Shown piece by piece: positions 23,859 through 31,837 of a stretch of 31,918 bases of DNA. The translations under genes and the position numbers were made by a program. Below the pieces are notes generated by a model. It saw nothing but the letters and a program-made list of their open reading frames with translations, made no database searches and was not told where the DNA came from. The stretch covers positions 1 through 31,918 of the forward strand of contig JBMNTU010000011.1 in NCBI GenBank assembly GCA_050945895.1, in the 5' to 3' direction. Source of the DNA: JBMNTU01 sp050945895. Lineage in GTDB: Bacteria; Bacillota; Clostridia; Christensenellales; Christensenellaceae. Every line of letters starts with the position of its first letter. Position 1 is the first letter of the stretch.

Positions 23859-25169
23859 ATGAAAAACTTACGCAGGATAACCGGCGTTATTTTAGCAATT
23901 ATTGTAGTAATGGCTTTTTATGCACCCGTTGCATTGGCAGAAAATGGATCAGAGGAGATTACGCCTCCGCCGGAGGAGACACAGCCTTCGGAAACGCCTT
24001 CAGAGTCGCCGAGTACAGAGCCGCCGAGTGAAACGCCCACACAGACAGAGCCGCCCGCTACACCCGACCCAACAGAAACGCCCACGCAAACGCCTCCGCC
24101 AGAGCAAACCCCGGTACAGACGGAAGATGCGGGAAGCGTGAACATCGGTTTCTTTGTGTATGCGGACGGAAAGCCGGCAGAAGGCTATCGCGTGAAAATA
24201 GACAACAGTTCGTTGGATGCAAAAAGTGACGGCTCGGGAACGTTTCCCGGCGTAACGGTTGAGGCGCACAGCATAGAGGTCATCTCTAAAGATGGCGACA
24301 AAAATAAAGGAACACTTTCGATGGGCCGTGGAGACAGCACGGGGATGTTGAGCGCTTCGGGCGGCGATTATTCTATTTCCGTTTCAAGAAATGCCGAAAC
24401 GATCTATTTCAATATCCTGTTTGAGGCAGGAAAACCCATCAATATTACCTCGGTCACAAATGAACCCGTAGCAATGGAAAGCGCGTCGCCGTCTCCATCC
24501 GGCTCTGCGCAGAGCGGAACGGGCGCATTTTCGATCGTGGCAGAATATGTGGACAGCGAAGGCGAGACCATGGTTGGGCTGGGTGTGGTTATAACGCCGG
24601 CTGCCGGTGCAGAATCGCTGGGTATGAGCGATGTAAGCCTGACAAACAGCTCGGGACGGCACACGCTGAAAAATGCAGGGTTTGGAAGCTATTATTTTGG
24701 CATGGGTGAAGTCAGCGCGGGGTTGGAAAATGCCACGCTGCTTCCAATAGAAATTGTGCAGGGCGCACGAACAAGCATTGTGTCGTCCGCAGACAGCGGG
24801 TATACGGTGGAAACGCCTGCGTCCACGCAGGAGTTGTATATGCGGTTCCGGCAGGTAGGCTCTTCTTTCGTGCTGGATGAAGTCGCTGACAAAGCTCCGG
24901 GCGCCGAAATCAGTTCGCTGGTGGTAGGGATCATTGCAATCGTTGTAATTGTTGTCGTTGTTATTATTGTGTTGAATGTTGTGCGCAAACGCAAAAAGAA
25001 TAAAAATATGCCGCAAAAACCCGGTGGGTCAGGCCGCCGCGGCGAAGATATGGATCTGGATGATGACGAGGAGGAAATTGTTCCCAGGCAGGTGGAGAGC
25101 CCGCGTAGCCCGGTAAATGAACGGAAAACCGGCGGAAACAACAAATTCTCCGACCGGTCAAGGTTTTAA
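23859..25169 (+). CDS. secreted, membrane-anchored Pro/Thr/Glu-rich protein with beta-sandwich-like domains
   Basis: I do not recognise a specific family. The 436-residue protein has a signal peptide (1-27, ending APVALAEN) and a low-complexity Pro/Thr/Glu/Ser stalk (about 30-95). A first beta-rich region (VNIGFFVYADGKPAEGYRVKIDN and on) resembles Cna-B or carboxypeptidase regulatory-like folds. A second similar region (FSIVAEYVDSEGETMVGLGVVITP and on) follows about 130 residues later, so it may be a repeat. One membrane helix (about 358-380) is followed by a basic stop-transfer and a charged cytoplasmic tail. No LPxTG motif is seen. GAGGAG precedes the ATG at 23859. A surface-exposed structural or sensor role is inferred. 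It lies 42 bases after the PRPP synthetase gene. Confidence 0.65.
   Translation: MKNLRRITGVILAIIVVMAFYAPVALAENGSEEITPPPEETQPSETPSESPSTEPPSETPTQTEPPATPDPTETPTQTPPPEQTPVQTEDAGSVNIGFFVYADGKPAEGYRVKIDNSSLDAKSDGSGTFPGVTVEAHSIEVISKDGDKNKGTLSMGRGDSTGMLSASGGDYSISVSRNAETIYFNILFEAGKPINITSVTNEPVAMESASPSPSGSAQSGTGAFSIVAEYVDSEGETMVGLGVVITPAAGAESLGMSDVSLTNSSGRHTLKNAGFGSYYFGMGEVSAGLENATLLPIEIVQGARTSIVSSADSGYTVETPASTQELYMRFRQVGSSFVLDEVADKAPGAEISSLVVGIIAIVVIVVVVIIVLNVVRKRKKNKNMPQKPGGSGRRGEDMDLDDDEEEIVPRQVESPRSPVNERKTGGNNKFSDRSRF
23960..24122 (+). repeat. low-complexity Pro/Thr/Glu/Ser coding region
   Basis: Irregular short repeats of codons for Pro, Thr, Glu and Ser encode the stalk of the anchored surface protein. 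Units such as ACGCCC-ACRCA recur, but there is no fixed period. Confidence 0.7.
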
Positions 25170-25248
25170 TAGCAAATTTGCAGGTTACCGCGAGGTAAGT
25201 TTGGTTACGTATATTTTGAGATTGTTGCTTCTCTTTGAGAAGGTAATA

Positions 25249-25257
25249 TGCTATAAT
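25249..25257 (+). promoter_or_regulatory. extended -10 promoter for the EAL-HDOD gene
   Basis: TGCTATAAT is a TGnTATAAT extended -10. It would give a leader of about 110 bases before the GTG start at 25374. No clear -35 is present. Confidence 0.55.
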
Positions 25258-25277
25258 AAGAGCGGGGCAACTTCATG

Positions 25278-25320
25278 TAACAATTTACTACTGAACAGTA
25301 AATAATGTGTGTAATTGTTA
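25278..25320 (+). repeat. nested inverted repeats in the EAL-HDOD leader
   Basis: TAACAATT (25278-25285) is complementary to AATTGTTA (25313-25320). Inside, ATTTACT (25283-25289) is complementary to AGTAAAT (25297-25303) around a 7-base loop. Together they could form a bulged hairpin in the 5' leader, or an operator. The stems are A/T-rich and weak. Confidence 0.4.
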
Positions 25321-25373
25321 GGTATCCGTTTATTGTATAGAATAAGATAGCTTTTATCAGGGGGGAATGAGCC

Positions 25374-26627
25374 GTGCAAACGTATATTGTAAAACAATCC
25401 ATCCACGACAGGGACAACAATTTGTTCGGTTATGAGGTTCTTTATAAAGAGAACAATTCGGACGAAACGGTTGAAATGGATGATACTTTGGCTGCAGGTG
25501 CAATCGAAAACTTATTACCCAGCCTTAACGACAGCGACTTCTTCGACGGAAAAAATGTATTTGTTACATTTACCGAAGCGCTGCTGAAAAAAGACATTCC
25601 CAGTTTTTTTTCGAAAGACCAGCTTATCTTACAAATAGAGTACGAGCTTCTTTTGAATACGCCGGCTTTAAACCTCATTAAAATCTATAAAAGAATGGGC
25701 TACCGCGTCGCGTTGCAGGATTTCCAGTTTAGTTCGCGGTATATTTCCCTTTTGGATGAAGTGGATATCATCAAGCTCAATATGCGCATCCATTCTTCTT
25801 CCAGCGAGGCTGTGTCCGTAATTGCAAAGGAGCTGGGAAAAAAGACCGTCGGCTTTAACGTGGACGATCGGGCTACCTTTGAATATGCAAAGGAGTTGGG
25901 TGTAGACTTTATGCAGGGCCAGTACATCGGAACGATGGTGCCCGAAAAGGTCAACAACCCGGAGCATTTGCAGAGCAACTTCTTCCAGCTTATGGCCGCA
26001 ATTACAGCCAAAGAGCCAAACCTGGATGAAATCGAAGAGCTGATTGCCCGGGACGTTACATTGACATATGCGCTGTTGAAACTAGTAAATTCCGCATTTT
26101 TTGCGCTCAGGAATAAAGTACAGTCTGTGCACCAGGCAATGGTTGTGCTTGGAATAGACCAACTGCGCCAGTGGATATACCTGCTTAGCTTCCGGCAGGA
26201 CGAAAATGCGCCCGAAGAGTTTATCAAGCTTTCGTTTATGAGGGGCCAGTTCTGTGCCGAGCTTTTGCAGTACGCAAAGGATATGCCCATTATAAAATCG
26301 GAAGCATACCTGATGGGTATGTTCTCTACAATGGATTATATTTTGAATGTGCCCATGGAAGAGGCGCTGTCTAAACTGGCGATCGCCGACGATATCAAAC
26401 AAGCGCTCCTAACGCAGGAAGGTCGGTGCGGAACGCTGTACAAGATGGTGCTCGCATACGAACGGGGAGATTGGGGTACGATTAATGAATGCGCCGATAT
26501 CCTGGGAATAGAAAACAATGTAATTGCCGAAACGTACTTCGAGTGTCTGGAGTCTGTCAACCGTATTTGGAACGGGCTGATGAACATGAACGAAGAAGCG
26601 GAAGCGGCGCCAAAAAGAAGAAGATAG
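25374..26627 (+). CDS. EAL-HDOD domain signalling protein
   Basis: A 417-residue protein with an N-terminal EAL-like domain (about 1-205) and a C-terminal HDOD domain (about 210-400). The EAL signature is degenerate: E21-V22-L23 in FGYEVLYKEN. The later catalytic acidic positions appear replaced (VGFNVDDRATF, FMQGQYIG), so cyclic-di-GMP hydrolysis is unlikely and binding or protein-protein signalling is more probable. The HDOD part contains TLTYALLKLVNSAFFALRNKVQSVHQAMVVLGIDQLRQWI, typical of the family. The start is GTG with a strong GGGGGG ribosome site 10 bases upstream. It is a single-gene unit between its own promoter and a terminator. Confidence 0.87.
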   Translation: MQTYIVKQSIHDRDNNLFGYEVLYKENNSDETVEMDDTLAAGAIENLLPSLNDSDFFDGKNVFVTFTEALLKKDIPSFFSKDQLILQIEYELLLNTPALNLIKIYKRMGYRVALQDFQFSSRYISLLDEVDIIKLNMRIHSSSSEAVSVIAKELGKKTVGFNVDDRATFEYAKELGVDFMQGQYIGTMVPEKVNNPEHLQSNFFQLMAAITAKEPNLDEIEELIARDVTLTYALLKLVNSAFFALRNKVQSVHQAMVVLGIDQLRQWIYLLSFRQDENAPEEFIKLSFMRGQFCAELLQYAKDMPIIKSEAYLMGMFSTMDYILNVPMEEALSKLAIADDIKQALLTQEGRCGTLYKMVLAYERGDWGTINECADILGIENNVIAETYFECLESVNRIWNGLMNMNEEAEAAPKRRR

Positions 26628-26650
26628 TTTTTATACAACAAAAAAGCGTA

Positions 26651-26680
26651 AAAGAGCGGCACTATGTGCCGCTCTTTTTA
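26651..26680 (+). terminator. terminator after the EAL-HDOD gene
   Basis: AAAGAGCGGCAC and GTGCCGCTCTTT form a perfect 12-base stem with a TAT loop, followed by Ts. Confidence 0.9.
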
Positions 26681-26884
26681 TCTCGTTAATAATCAGGGAA
26701 AAAATTTAAAATAGCTTTTAGATAGTATTAATCCGAACAATACCAAGCAAAACAGATAAACTTTAACAACTATTTTACATTAGAAATGAGAACGATGTGT
26801 AAAAGCGATTCTTGCGTTAAACTGCGGTGCGCACGTGGTTTTTGGGCACTTAAAAATACATGAAGCAGCCAGAATGGTTACATA
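26681..26884. other. A/T-rich intergenic stretch without recognised genes
   Basis: About 200 bases between the EAL-HDOD terminator and the DUF3048 promoter. I find no open frame with a ribosome site and no recognisable RNA gene. A small palindrome GTGCGCAC lies at 26827-26834. With the flanking promoter and terminator this is the only gap over 300 bases in the window. Confidence 0.5.
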
Positions 26885-26919
26885 CAAACGTTTGAAAATG
26901 AATCGTTTTGTGGTATAAT
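26885..26919 (+). promoter_or_regulatory. promoter of the DUF3048 gene with overlapping palindrome
   Basis: TTGAAA (26892-26897), a 16-base spacer and TATAAT (26914-26919), with TG at 26911-26912 making an extended -10. The perfect 10-base palindrome CAAACGTTTG (26885-26894) overlaps the -35 and could be an operator. Confidence 0.75.
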
Positions 26920-26983
26920 GTGGACTTGTAATTGCCGCAAAGCATTGGTGACTTTGCGGAGTATGTTTGGAAAGGATGTAAGC

Positions 26984-28144
26984 ATGAAAGTAGGTATGAA
27001 AAAAGGACTGTTCCTGGTGCTGGCTATTGTTATGGCGCTCACGCTGTTTATCGGCTGCAGTGACAAAGAGGAAGCCCCCGAAGAAACGCCCACGCAGGTA
27101 AGCAGCGTGGAGGAAGCGCCCGCGGAAGAACCTGCGGAAGAAATCCCGGAAGAGCCGGAAGAACAGGGGTATATCCCCGAAAATATGTCTCCCACAACAG
27201 GGCTGACAGATACGACCACGGTTTATAAGCCGGTCATTGTGCAAATTGGCAACGAACCGGACGAACGCCCGCAAACAGGAATCCAGTCGGCGGACGTAGT
27301 ATACGAAACGAATATCGAAGGAATTGATTCGCGTTTTACATGCGTATTCAACGATATTATCCATAAAGCCGATGCGCCCGATTCGTTCGATGTTGGGCCG
27401 GTGCGGTCTTCCAGATATTATCACCAGTGGATCCAGGGCGAATGGGATGCACTTTATGTACATATGGGAGGCCCGGATAAAACAAACAACCCGGACAGCG
27501 ATATTTGGGGTGCCAGCGGGGAACACATCAAGCAGCGTATCAATGGCGCGGGCAAAGGTGCTGTTAATTCAAATATGTTCTCGCCTCTGAGAAGCGGAGT
27601 GTCTATCGAGAAATATGCCGCGACAGACATTATTGAAGATGTTGGAATATACAATTACGAGCCCACCGAGCGCGAGCCCTTCAAGTATTATCCGGAGGAA
27701 AGCTATGCGGACGAAAAAGAGATTGCCGAAATCAATCTTTCCTTCCTGCAAAGCCCGGGCTGGGTATCGTACAAATACGATGCAGATAAGGACAAACTGC
27801 TCCGCTACATGAACGGAAATGAACACAAAGACCTGAACACAGGCGAAGCAGTGGAAGTACAAAACCTGATCGTGCAGTACACCGGTGTTGCCCTGATGGA
27901 AAACGACCTTGGCCGCCAGCGCATCAACATGTTTGGCGCAGGGCCGTGCGAATTCATCATTCATGGAAAGCACCTGCGTGGAACATGGGAGCGGGCAACA
28001 AACAGCGATTCTACAAAGTATTACCTGGAGAGCGGCGAAGAAGTAACGTTCACGCCCGGCAATACCTGGATTGCGGTTCATCCGAACACAAAAAATATCA
28101 CAATAGAATATGCAGACGGAACGGAATATGATTCTGCAGAATGA
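26984..28144 (+). CDS. DUF3048 (YerB-like) lipoprotein
   Basis: A 386-residue lipoprotein. The signal peptide ends in the lipobox FIGC (Cys near 23), followed by an acidic Glu/Pro linker (about 25-65). The N-terminal DUF3048 domain shows the family pattern VIVQIGNEPDERPQTGIQSADVVYETNIEGIDSRFTCVF and later VGPVRSSRYYHQWI. The C-terminal domain includes VEVQNLIVQYTGV, the GPCEFIIHGKHLRGTWER stretch and FTPGNTWIAVHP. YerB-like proteins are widespread in Bacillota; their biochemical role is not established, with a cell-envelope function expected. The start at 26984 is chosen because AAAGGA (26971-26976) and the signal peptide fit it. Confidence 0.9.
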   Translation: MKVGMKKGLFLVLAIVMALTLFIGCSDKEEAPEETPTQVSSVEEAPAEEPAEEIPEEPEEQGYIPENMSPTTGLTDTTTVYKPVIVQIGNEPDERPQTGIQSADVVYETNIEGIDSRFTCVFNDIIHKADAPDSFDVGPVRSSRYYHQWIQGEWDALYVHMGGPDKTNNPDSDIWGASGEHIKQRINGAGKGAVNSNMFSPLRSGVSIEKYAATDIIEDVGIYNYEPTEREPFKYYPEESYADEKEIAEINLSFLQSPGWVSYKYDADKDKLLRYMNGNEHKDLNTGEAVEVQNLIVQYTGVALMENDLGRQRINMFGAGPCEFIIHGKHLRGTWERATNSDSTKYYLESGEEVTFTPGNTWIAVHPNTKNITIEYADGTEYDSAE

Positions 28145-28171
28145 TTAAGATAAGCAGCATATAAAACAAAA

Positions 28172-28197
28172 ACACGGCCAGCTGGCCGTGTTTTTTG
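28172..28197. terminator. bidirectional terminator with a perfect 20-base palindrome
   Basis: ACACGGCCAGCTGGCCGTGT (28172-28191) is a perfect palindrome with an A-run before it and a T-run after it. It can terminate the DUF3048 transcript on plus and the peptidase operon on minus. Confidence 0.88.
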
Positions 28198-28270
28198 TTT
28201 TTGCAGTTTCGCTCAATGGTTGCGCAGCAAAAGCTGGCTGGAAAGCGCTATTCCACAGGGGAACATCTCT

Positions 28271-28285
28271 CGGCCCAAAGGGCCG
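28271..28285. repeat. short hairpin in the peptidase 3' region
   Basis: CGGCCC-AAA-GGGCCG forms a 6-base GC stem without a T-run on either strand. It lies between the peptidase stop (28356) and the shared terminator. It may stabilise the transcript 3' end; no other feature is seen in 28198-28355. Confidence 0.4.
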
Positions 28286-28355
28286 ATTCGCCTTGTGCAG
28301 TGCGTTTATATCAATATGCTGTAATGCTGACGGGTATATCAACACGGTTTGCAAC

Positions 28356-30185
28356 CTATGCCGCTTCGTCTTCTTGCATAGCAGGCTCCCAATCCTCTTC
28401 AACCAGGTATCTCTCCGCTATTTGTGCAATTTCCCGCATTCGTTTTTCTGCAAACGGATCGGCCAACCCAGAATGTTCCAGATTTTCCAAAAAAGGATAA
28501 TCAAATTTATTATCCATCAACTCCATATAGATATCCACTGCCTGCTGTTCGTCCGCAATGGAAATCTCCCACAGCTCCAACGCTGCTGACGCAGACGTAA
28601 CATAGCTGGCTGTGTAAAAAGGCGACTCAAATATATGCGGCGTCGCAACCCAATCCAGCCTTTCCAATTCCGGATCAAAATACGATATGCCAAAACGATC
28701 CAGTTCCTGCTCAGCAATTTCGTTTACCTGCTCTACTGTAAGCTGGTCTGCGTCCATCTGGTAAAGCTGCATTTCCATCGACGTATAATAAAGCTGTTCC
28801 GGAATGGAGCAAAACACGTCGGACAATACATCATAGCGCATCATATAGCCGGTGTCTTCGCCAAACTCGCTCTCATAGGAGTTGGAAAACACCAGCTGAA
28901 GCGCCTGCGAAAACACCTCTGCCATATCCGGATCGGAGAAAAGGTCTGCACCCATCCTGTAGTTTTCTTCAAAATGCCCAAATTCGTGCACCAGCGTATC
29001 CAGCCCATAGAAGCTTTCGTCATAGGTAGCCAGTATAAATGGTATATTGTAGGCTGGTAGATAAATCTCGTACGCTCCGCCGTCTTTATATGGGCGCGGC
29101 TCCAGGTCGTACAGTTCATACTCCAGCATAAAATCAAACCCGTTCAAAAACTCCGGCGAAAGGCTTTGGAATACGTCCTGCGCATAGGGGATAAATTCAT
29201 CCAGCGGCATGTCGATTTCCGGATAGTAGTTTGTTCCTACCGCCAGCAGATCCTCGTAAACAGGGGTAATATAGGTTGCCACATGGTCGATAAGCTGCTC
29301 CAGCATGTCCGAATCGTACGCTTTATCGTACAATACATACTCCATATAGTTTTCAAAATCCAATTCATGTGCAATCTGCTGCCGTACCCGAAGCAGTTCA
29401 ATATAAAGCTCGCCCAGCTTTTGGTTGTACTCCTCATACCACGCTTCCAGTGCGCCGTCCGGCGTTTCCCCGTTCCACAGGTCGGCATAAACATAGCTCT
29501 CCCCGTCATACTCTACTGCGCCGGTCGCAAGCATTTCAGAATAGCTTATCACAAGCGCTCCCTCCTGTTCAAAGAGGGGCTGCGTATGCTCGGTCAGCAT
29601 ATCTGGTTCATCCAGGTCGACAAAAAAATCATCGCCGTACCGTTCTTCTATCTCGTCTTCGAAAGAAGTCATCAGGATTTTATCGTGCAAATCGTTGATT
29701 TGCACATCAACCATTGTAAAGCCCTGTAGCAGGTACGCCACTTCCTCCAGCCAGTATGAATCGCTCAGATCCATATCCGAACGCAGGCGCGCATAATAAT
29801 ACATTGTCAGACAATCGTCATACAGCGTGTCTACATCGTCCAGCAGCTTGTCCAGCGGTTCGTATTCGGTGTACAGCAAAACCTGAGCCGCCGCTTCTTC
29901 AAACCAGTCCGCAACCTCCTCCATATCCGGACGCACATATACGATTTGCGAAAAAACGATTGACTCCCCTTCTGCAGGGCGATCTTCATCCGAAATAACT
30001 ACGGGCGCAGGGCCAATGGACGGTGTGCGCATTTCTGGAAAAATACCGGCGGACTCCCGTTCTTGCAATTCCTCAATAATTGCATCGCCTACTTCCCGCA
30101 ATGCCTCCTGCGAAAAAAAGCATCCGCCCAATACCATGCAGCACAACACCACCGCCAATAGCACCGCCAATATTTTTTGCCTCAT
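28356..30185 (-). CDS. M3-like zinc metallopeptidase lipoprotein (oligoendopeptidase F-related)
   Basis: A 609-residue protein with a lipoprotein signal peptide (hydrophobic 5-20, lipobox LGGC) and a large helical peptidase domain. The zinc motif is HEFGH (400-404), preceded by GLDTLV and followed by ENYRMGADL and a Glu-containing helix (DMAEVFSQALQLVF) supplying the third ligand, as in M3 gluzincins. Expected role: degradation of short peptides outside the cytoplasmic membrane. Most M3 enzymes are cytoplasmic, so the lipid anchor is notable. The composition is very acidic. The start at 30185 is chosen because GGAGG (minus strand) lies 6 bases before it; the upstream Met overlaps that site. 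Last gene of the minus-strand operon. Confidence 0.85.
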   Translation of the reverse strand: MRQKILAVLLAVVLCCMVLGGCFFSQEALREVGDAIIEELQERESAGIFPEMRTPSIGPAPVVISDEDRPAEGESIVFSQIVYVRPDMEEVADWFEEAAAQVLLYTEYEPLDKLLDDVDTLYDDCLTMYYYARLRSDMDLSDSYWLEEVAYLLQGFTMVDVQINDLHDKILMTSFEDEIEERYGDDFFVDLDEPDMLTEHTQPLFEQEGALVISYSEMLATGAVEYDGESYVYADLWNGETPDGALEAWYEEYNQKLGELYIELLRVRQQIAHELDFENYMEYVLYDKAYDSDMLEQLIDHVATYITPVYEDLLAVGTNYYPEIDMPLDEFIPYAQDVFQSLSPEFLNGFDFMLEYELYDLEPRPYKDGGAYEIYLPAYNIPFILATYDESFYGLDTLVHEFGHFEENYRMGADLFSDPDMAEVFSQALQLVFSNSYESEFGEDTGYMMRYDVLSDVFCSIPEQLYYTSMEMQLYQMDADQLTVEQVNEIAEQELDRFGISYFDPELERLDWVATPHIFESPFYTASYVTSASAALELWEISIADEQQAVDIYMELMDNKFDYPFLENLEHSGLADPFAEKRMREIAQIAERYLVEEDWEPAMQEDEAA

Positions 30186-30232
30186 CTTACCCTCCATATC
30201 CTTGCATATACATTTTATATGGCATTATCTCT

Positions 30233-30811
30233 TCAATTCAACTCATCCAGCGTCAGCAAATAGCCTGGCAAAAAGTGCTCCATAAAATAATCTACTTCGG
30301 GCATTTTGAGCCCTGCCAGCGTCTGCCGGATATGCGCCTCCGCCTTTTCGAACTCCGTATTCCCGCTCTTTTTTTCTTCGATGCATTTGATGTACGCACA
30401 AATTTTGTCCGCGGCCTTTACAACCCTTCGTACATCCTCATCCACCTCACCCAATATATAAGGCATAACCCGCTGCTTTACGGGCTCGGGCAACATATTT
30501 GCCATCGTTTCCTCTGCCTGCCGTTCAATTTTTTTGTACGCCGCCCGTATATCGTCGTCAAAATATTTAATAGGCGTAGGAAGGTCTCCTGTAATGGCTT
30601 CCCCCGCTTCGTGGTAGACTGCCGCCAGCACAACGTCTGCTTCGCTTACACTGCCGCCGTATAGTTCATTTTTAATAATGCACAGCGCATGCGCCACAAC
30701 CGTAACGTCAAACGAATGCTCTGCCACATTTTCTTCCCGCGTATTGCGCATCAGCCCCCAGCGCTTGATGTGCTTCAGGCGTGACATATACGCATAAAAG
30801 CTTTTTTTCAT
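30233..30811 (-). CDS. YfbR-like HD-domain 5'-deoxynucleotidase
   Basis: A 192-residue HD-superfamily protein, similar along its length to E. coli YfbR, which dephosphorylates deoxynucleoside 5'-monophosphates. Matching segments are SRLKHIKRWGLMRNTREENVAEHS, ITGDLPTPIKYF, KAADKICAYIKCIEE and the C-terminal VDYFMEHFLPGY. The metal His is H32. The HD pair itself reads H67-E68 (YHEAGE) instead of His-Asp, while the catalytic Glu (E71) is kept. Activity may be altered or retained with Glu as ligand. GGGAAG precedes the ATG. It lies 9 bases after the epimerase-like gene. Confidence 0.88.
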   Translation of the reverse strand: MKKSFYAYMSRLKHIKRWGLMRNTREENVAEHSFDVTVVAHALCIIKNELYGGSVSEADVVLAAVYHEAGEAITGDLPTPIKYFDDDIRAAYKKIERQAEETMANMLPEPVKQRVMPYILGEVDEDVRRVVKAADKICAYIKCIEEKKSGNTEFEKAEAHIRQTLAGLKMPEVDYFMEHFLPGYLLTLDELN

Positions 30812-30820
30812 ATTCTTCCC

Positions 30821-31629
30821 TCATTCAAAAAAACGGTTTACTTTATTGTAGTTTTCCATCAATTCGCCATCCGTTTTGTAGTCGCTGGAGTATACCTCCA
30901 GCATCAGCGTCCCGTCATAGCGGATGTCTCTTAGTTTATCCCGCAGTGTGTGCCAGTCCATTTGCCCGTTAAACGGCAAATCGCTTACAATTTCCCCGTT
31001 CTCCTTTTTGATATAATCGCACAGGTGGATGTGCGCCAGCCGCTCGCCCATGTCGTCTATAAAATCCATTACCTCGTAGCCCGACTGCGCCGCCTGTTTC
31101 ATATCCAGCGTAAAATACAGGTTGTCTGCGCCGCTTTTTTCTACCAGCTCTTTTGCAAATCCGGGATATTGATACCAGCACCAGTGCACATTCTCATACG
31201 CCAGTTTAATTCCGTACGATTTCGCCTCCTCCGCAAGAAACGCCGTGCGTTCGCCCACATAATCAAAATCCAGCGCCAGCTTGCGGGCTGTTTTCAGCCA
31301 AATCGGCCCGTGGAACACATAGATTTCCGCATGCAGCATCGCCGCCGCTTCCAGTACGTTGTAATACACCCGAAGCGCCTCTTCGTACTGCCGCGGGTGA
31401 TACGAAAAAAGCTGCGGCTCAAACACTGTCGTAAACGCGTGTACAGACACGACAGACACGCCCTCGTCCGTGCATATGCGGTTCAGCCCGTGTATAAACT
31501 CCGGCGTATATTCCATATTTGCAGAGAAAAACACCTCCGCATGAGGAACGCCAAGCTCACCAATCCGTTTGAGTGCATCCTCGTTCAAAAGCCTGCCAAA
31601 AAACACGCTGTAGATATTCCCGTTTTCAT
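30821..31629 (-). CDS. TIM-barrel sugar phosphate isomerase/epimerase, apparent frameshift near codon 10
   Basis: An AP endonuclease 2/xylose isomerase-like TIM-barrel protein of about 269 residues. Metal-site motifs are KLAYENVHW, YFTLDMKQA, LAHIHLCDY and LMLEVYSSDY; the substrate is unknown. The best start is the ATG at 31629 with AAGGA upstream, giving MKTGISTACF, the expected N-terminus. That frame meets a stop four codons later. The body (FFGRLLNEDALKRIGELG and on) is open in the -1 frame from 31606, where only a GTG without a ribosome site is available. The frames join at T-TTT-TTG on the minus strand. So this is either a one-base homopolymer deletion (real or sequencing error) or a -1 ribosomal frameshift. 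First gene of the operon with yfbR and the M3-like peptidase. Confidence 0.82.
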
Positions 31630-31665
31630 TCGGTGTCCTTGCCCTTTTCTTTTCGCTACTCTTCT

Positions 31666-31694
31666 ATTCTATTTCTTTCCCCCCTTTTTGTCCA
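31666..31694 (-). promoter_or_regulatory. promoter of the epimerase-nucleotidase-peptidase operon
   Basis: On the minus strand TGGACA (31689-31694), a 17-base spacer and TAGAAT (31666-31671). It would start transcription about 30 bases before the ATG at 31629, which supports that start codon. Confidence 0.6.
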
Positions 31695-31837
31695 CGCAAA
31701 TTTTGTATATGGCAGGGTAAGCTTCCGAACACACTCCAAAATTGCCGCCGCACAACAATTTCTACCGCCCTTCATGCAAAAGCACAGGCCGCATAGCATC
31801 AAAAGATGATCTTAGTGTAAAATAATCATTGGCAAAA

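Noticed and set aside
23960..24122. Possible CRISPR or tandem DNA repeat
   Set aside because: The repeats are irregular and in frame with a Pro/Thr/Glu-rich stalk; there are no spacers or cas genes.
26681..26884. Hidden small RNA or small ORF in the longest intergenic gap
   Set aside because: No terminator of its own, no ribosome site with an open frame and no recognised RNA family was seen.
28145..28402. Minus-strand 85-codon frame overlapping the 3' end of the M3-like peptidase gene
   Set aside because: It runs through the terminator and has no ribosome site or recognisable sequence.
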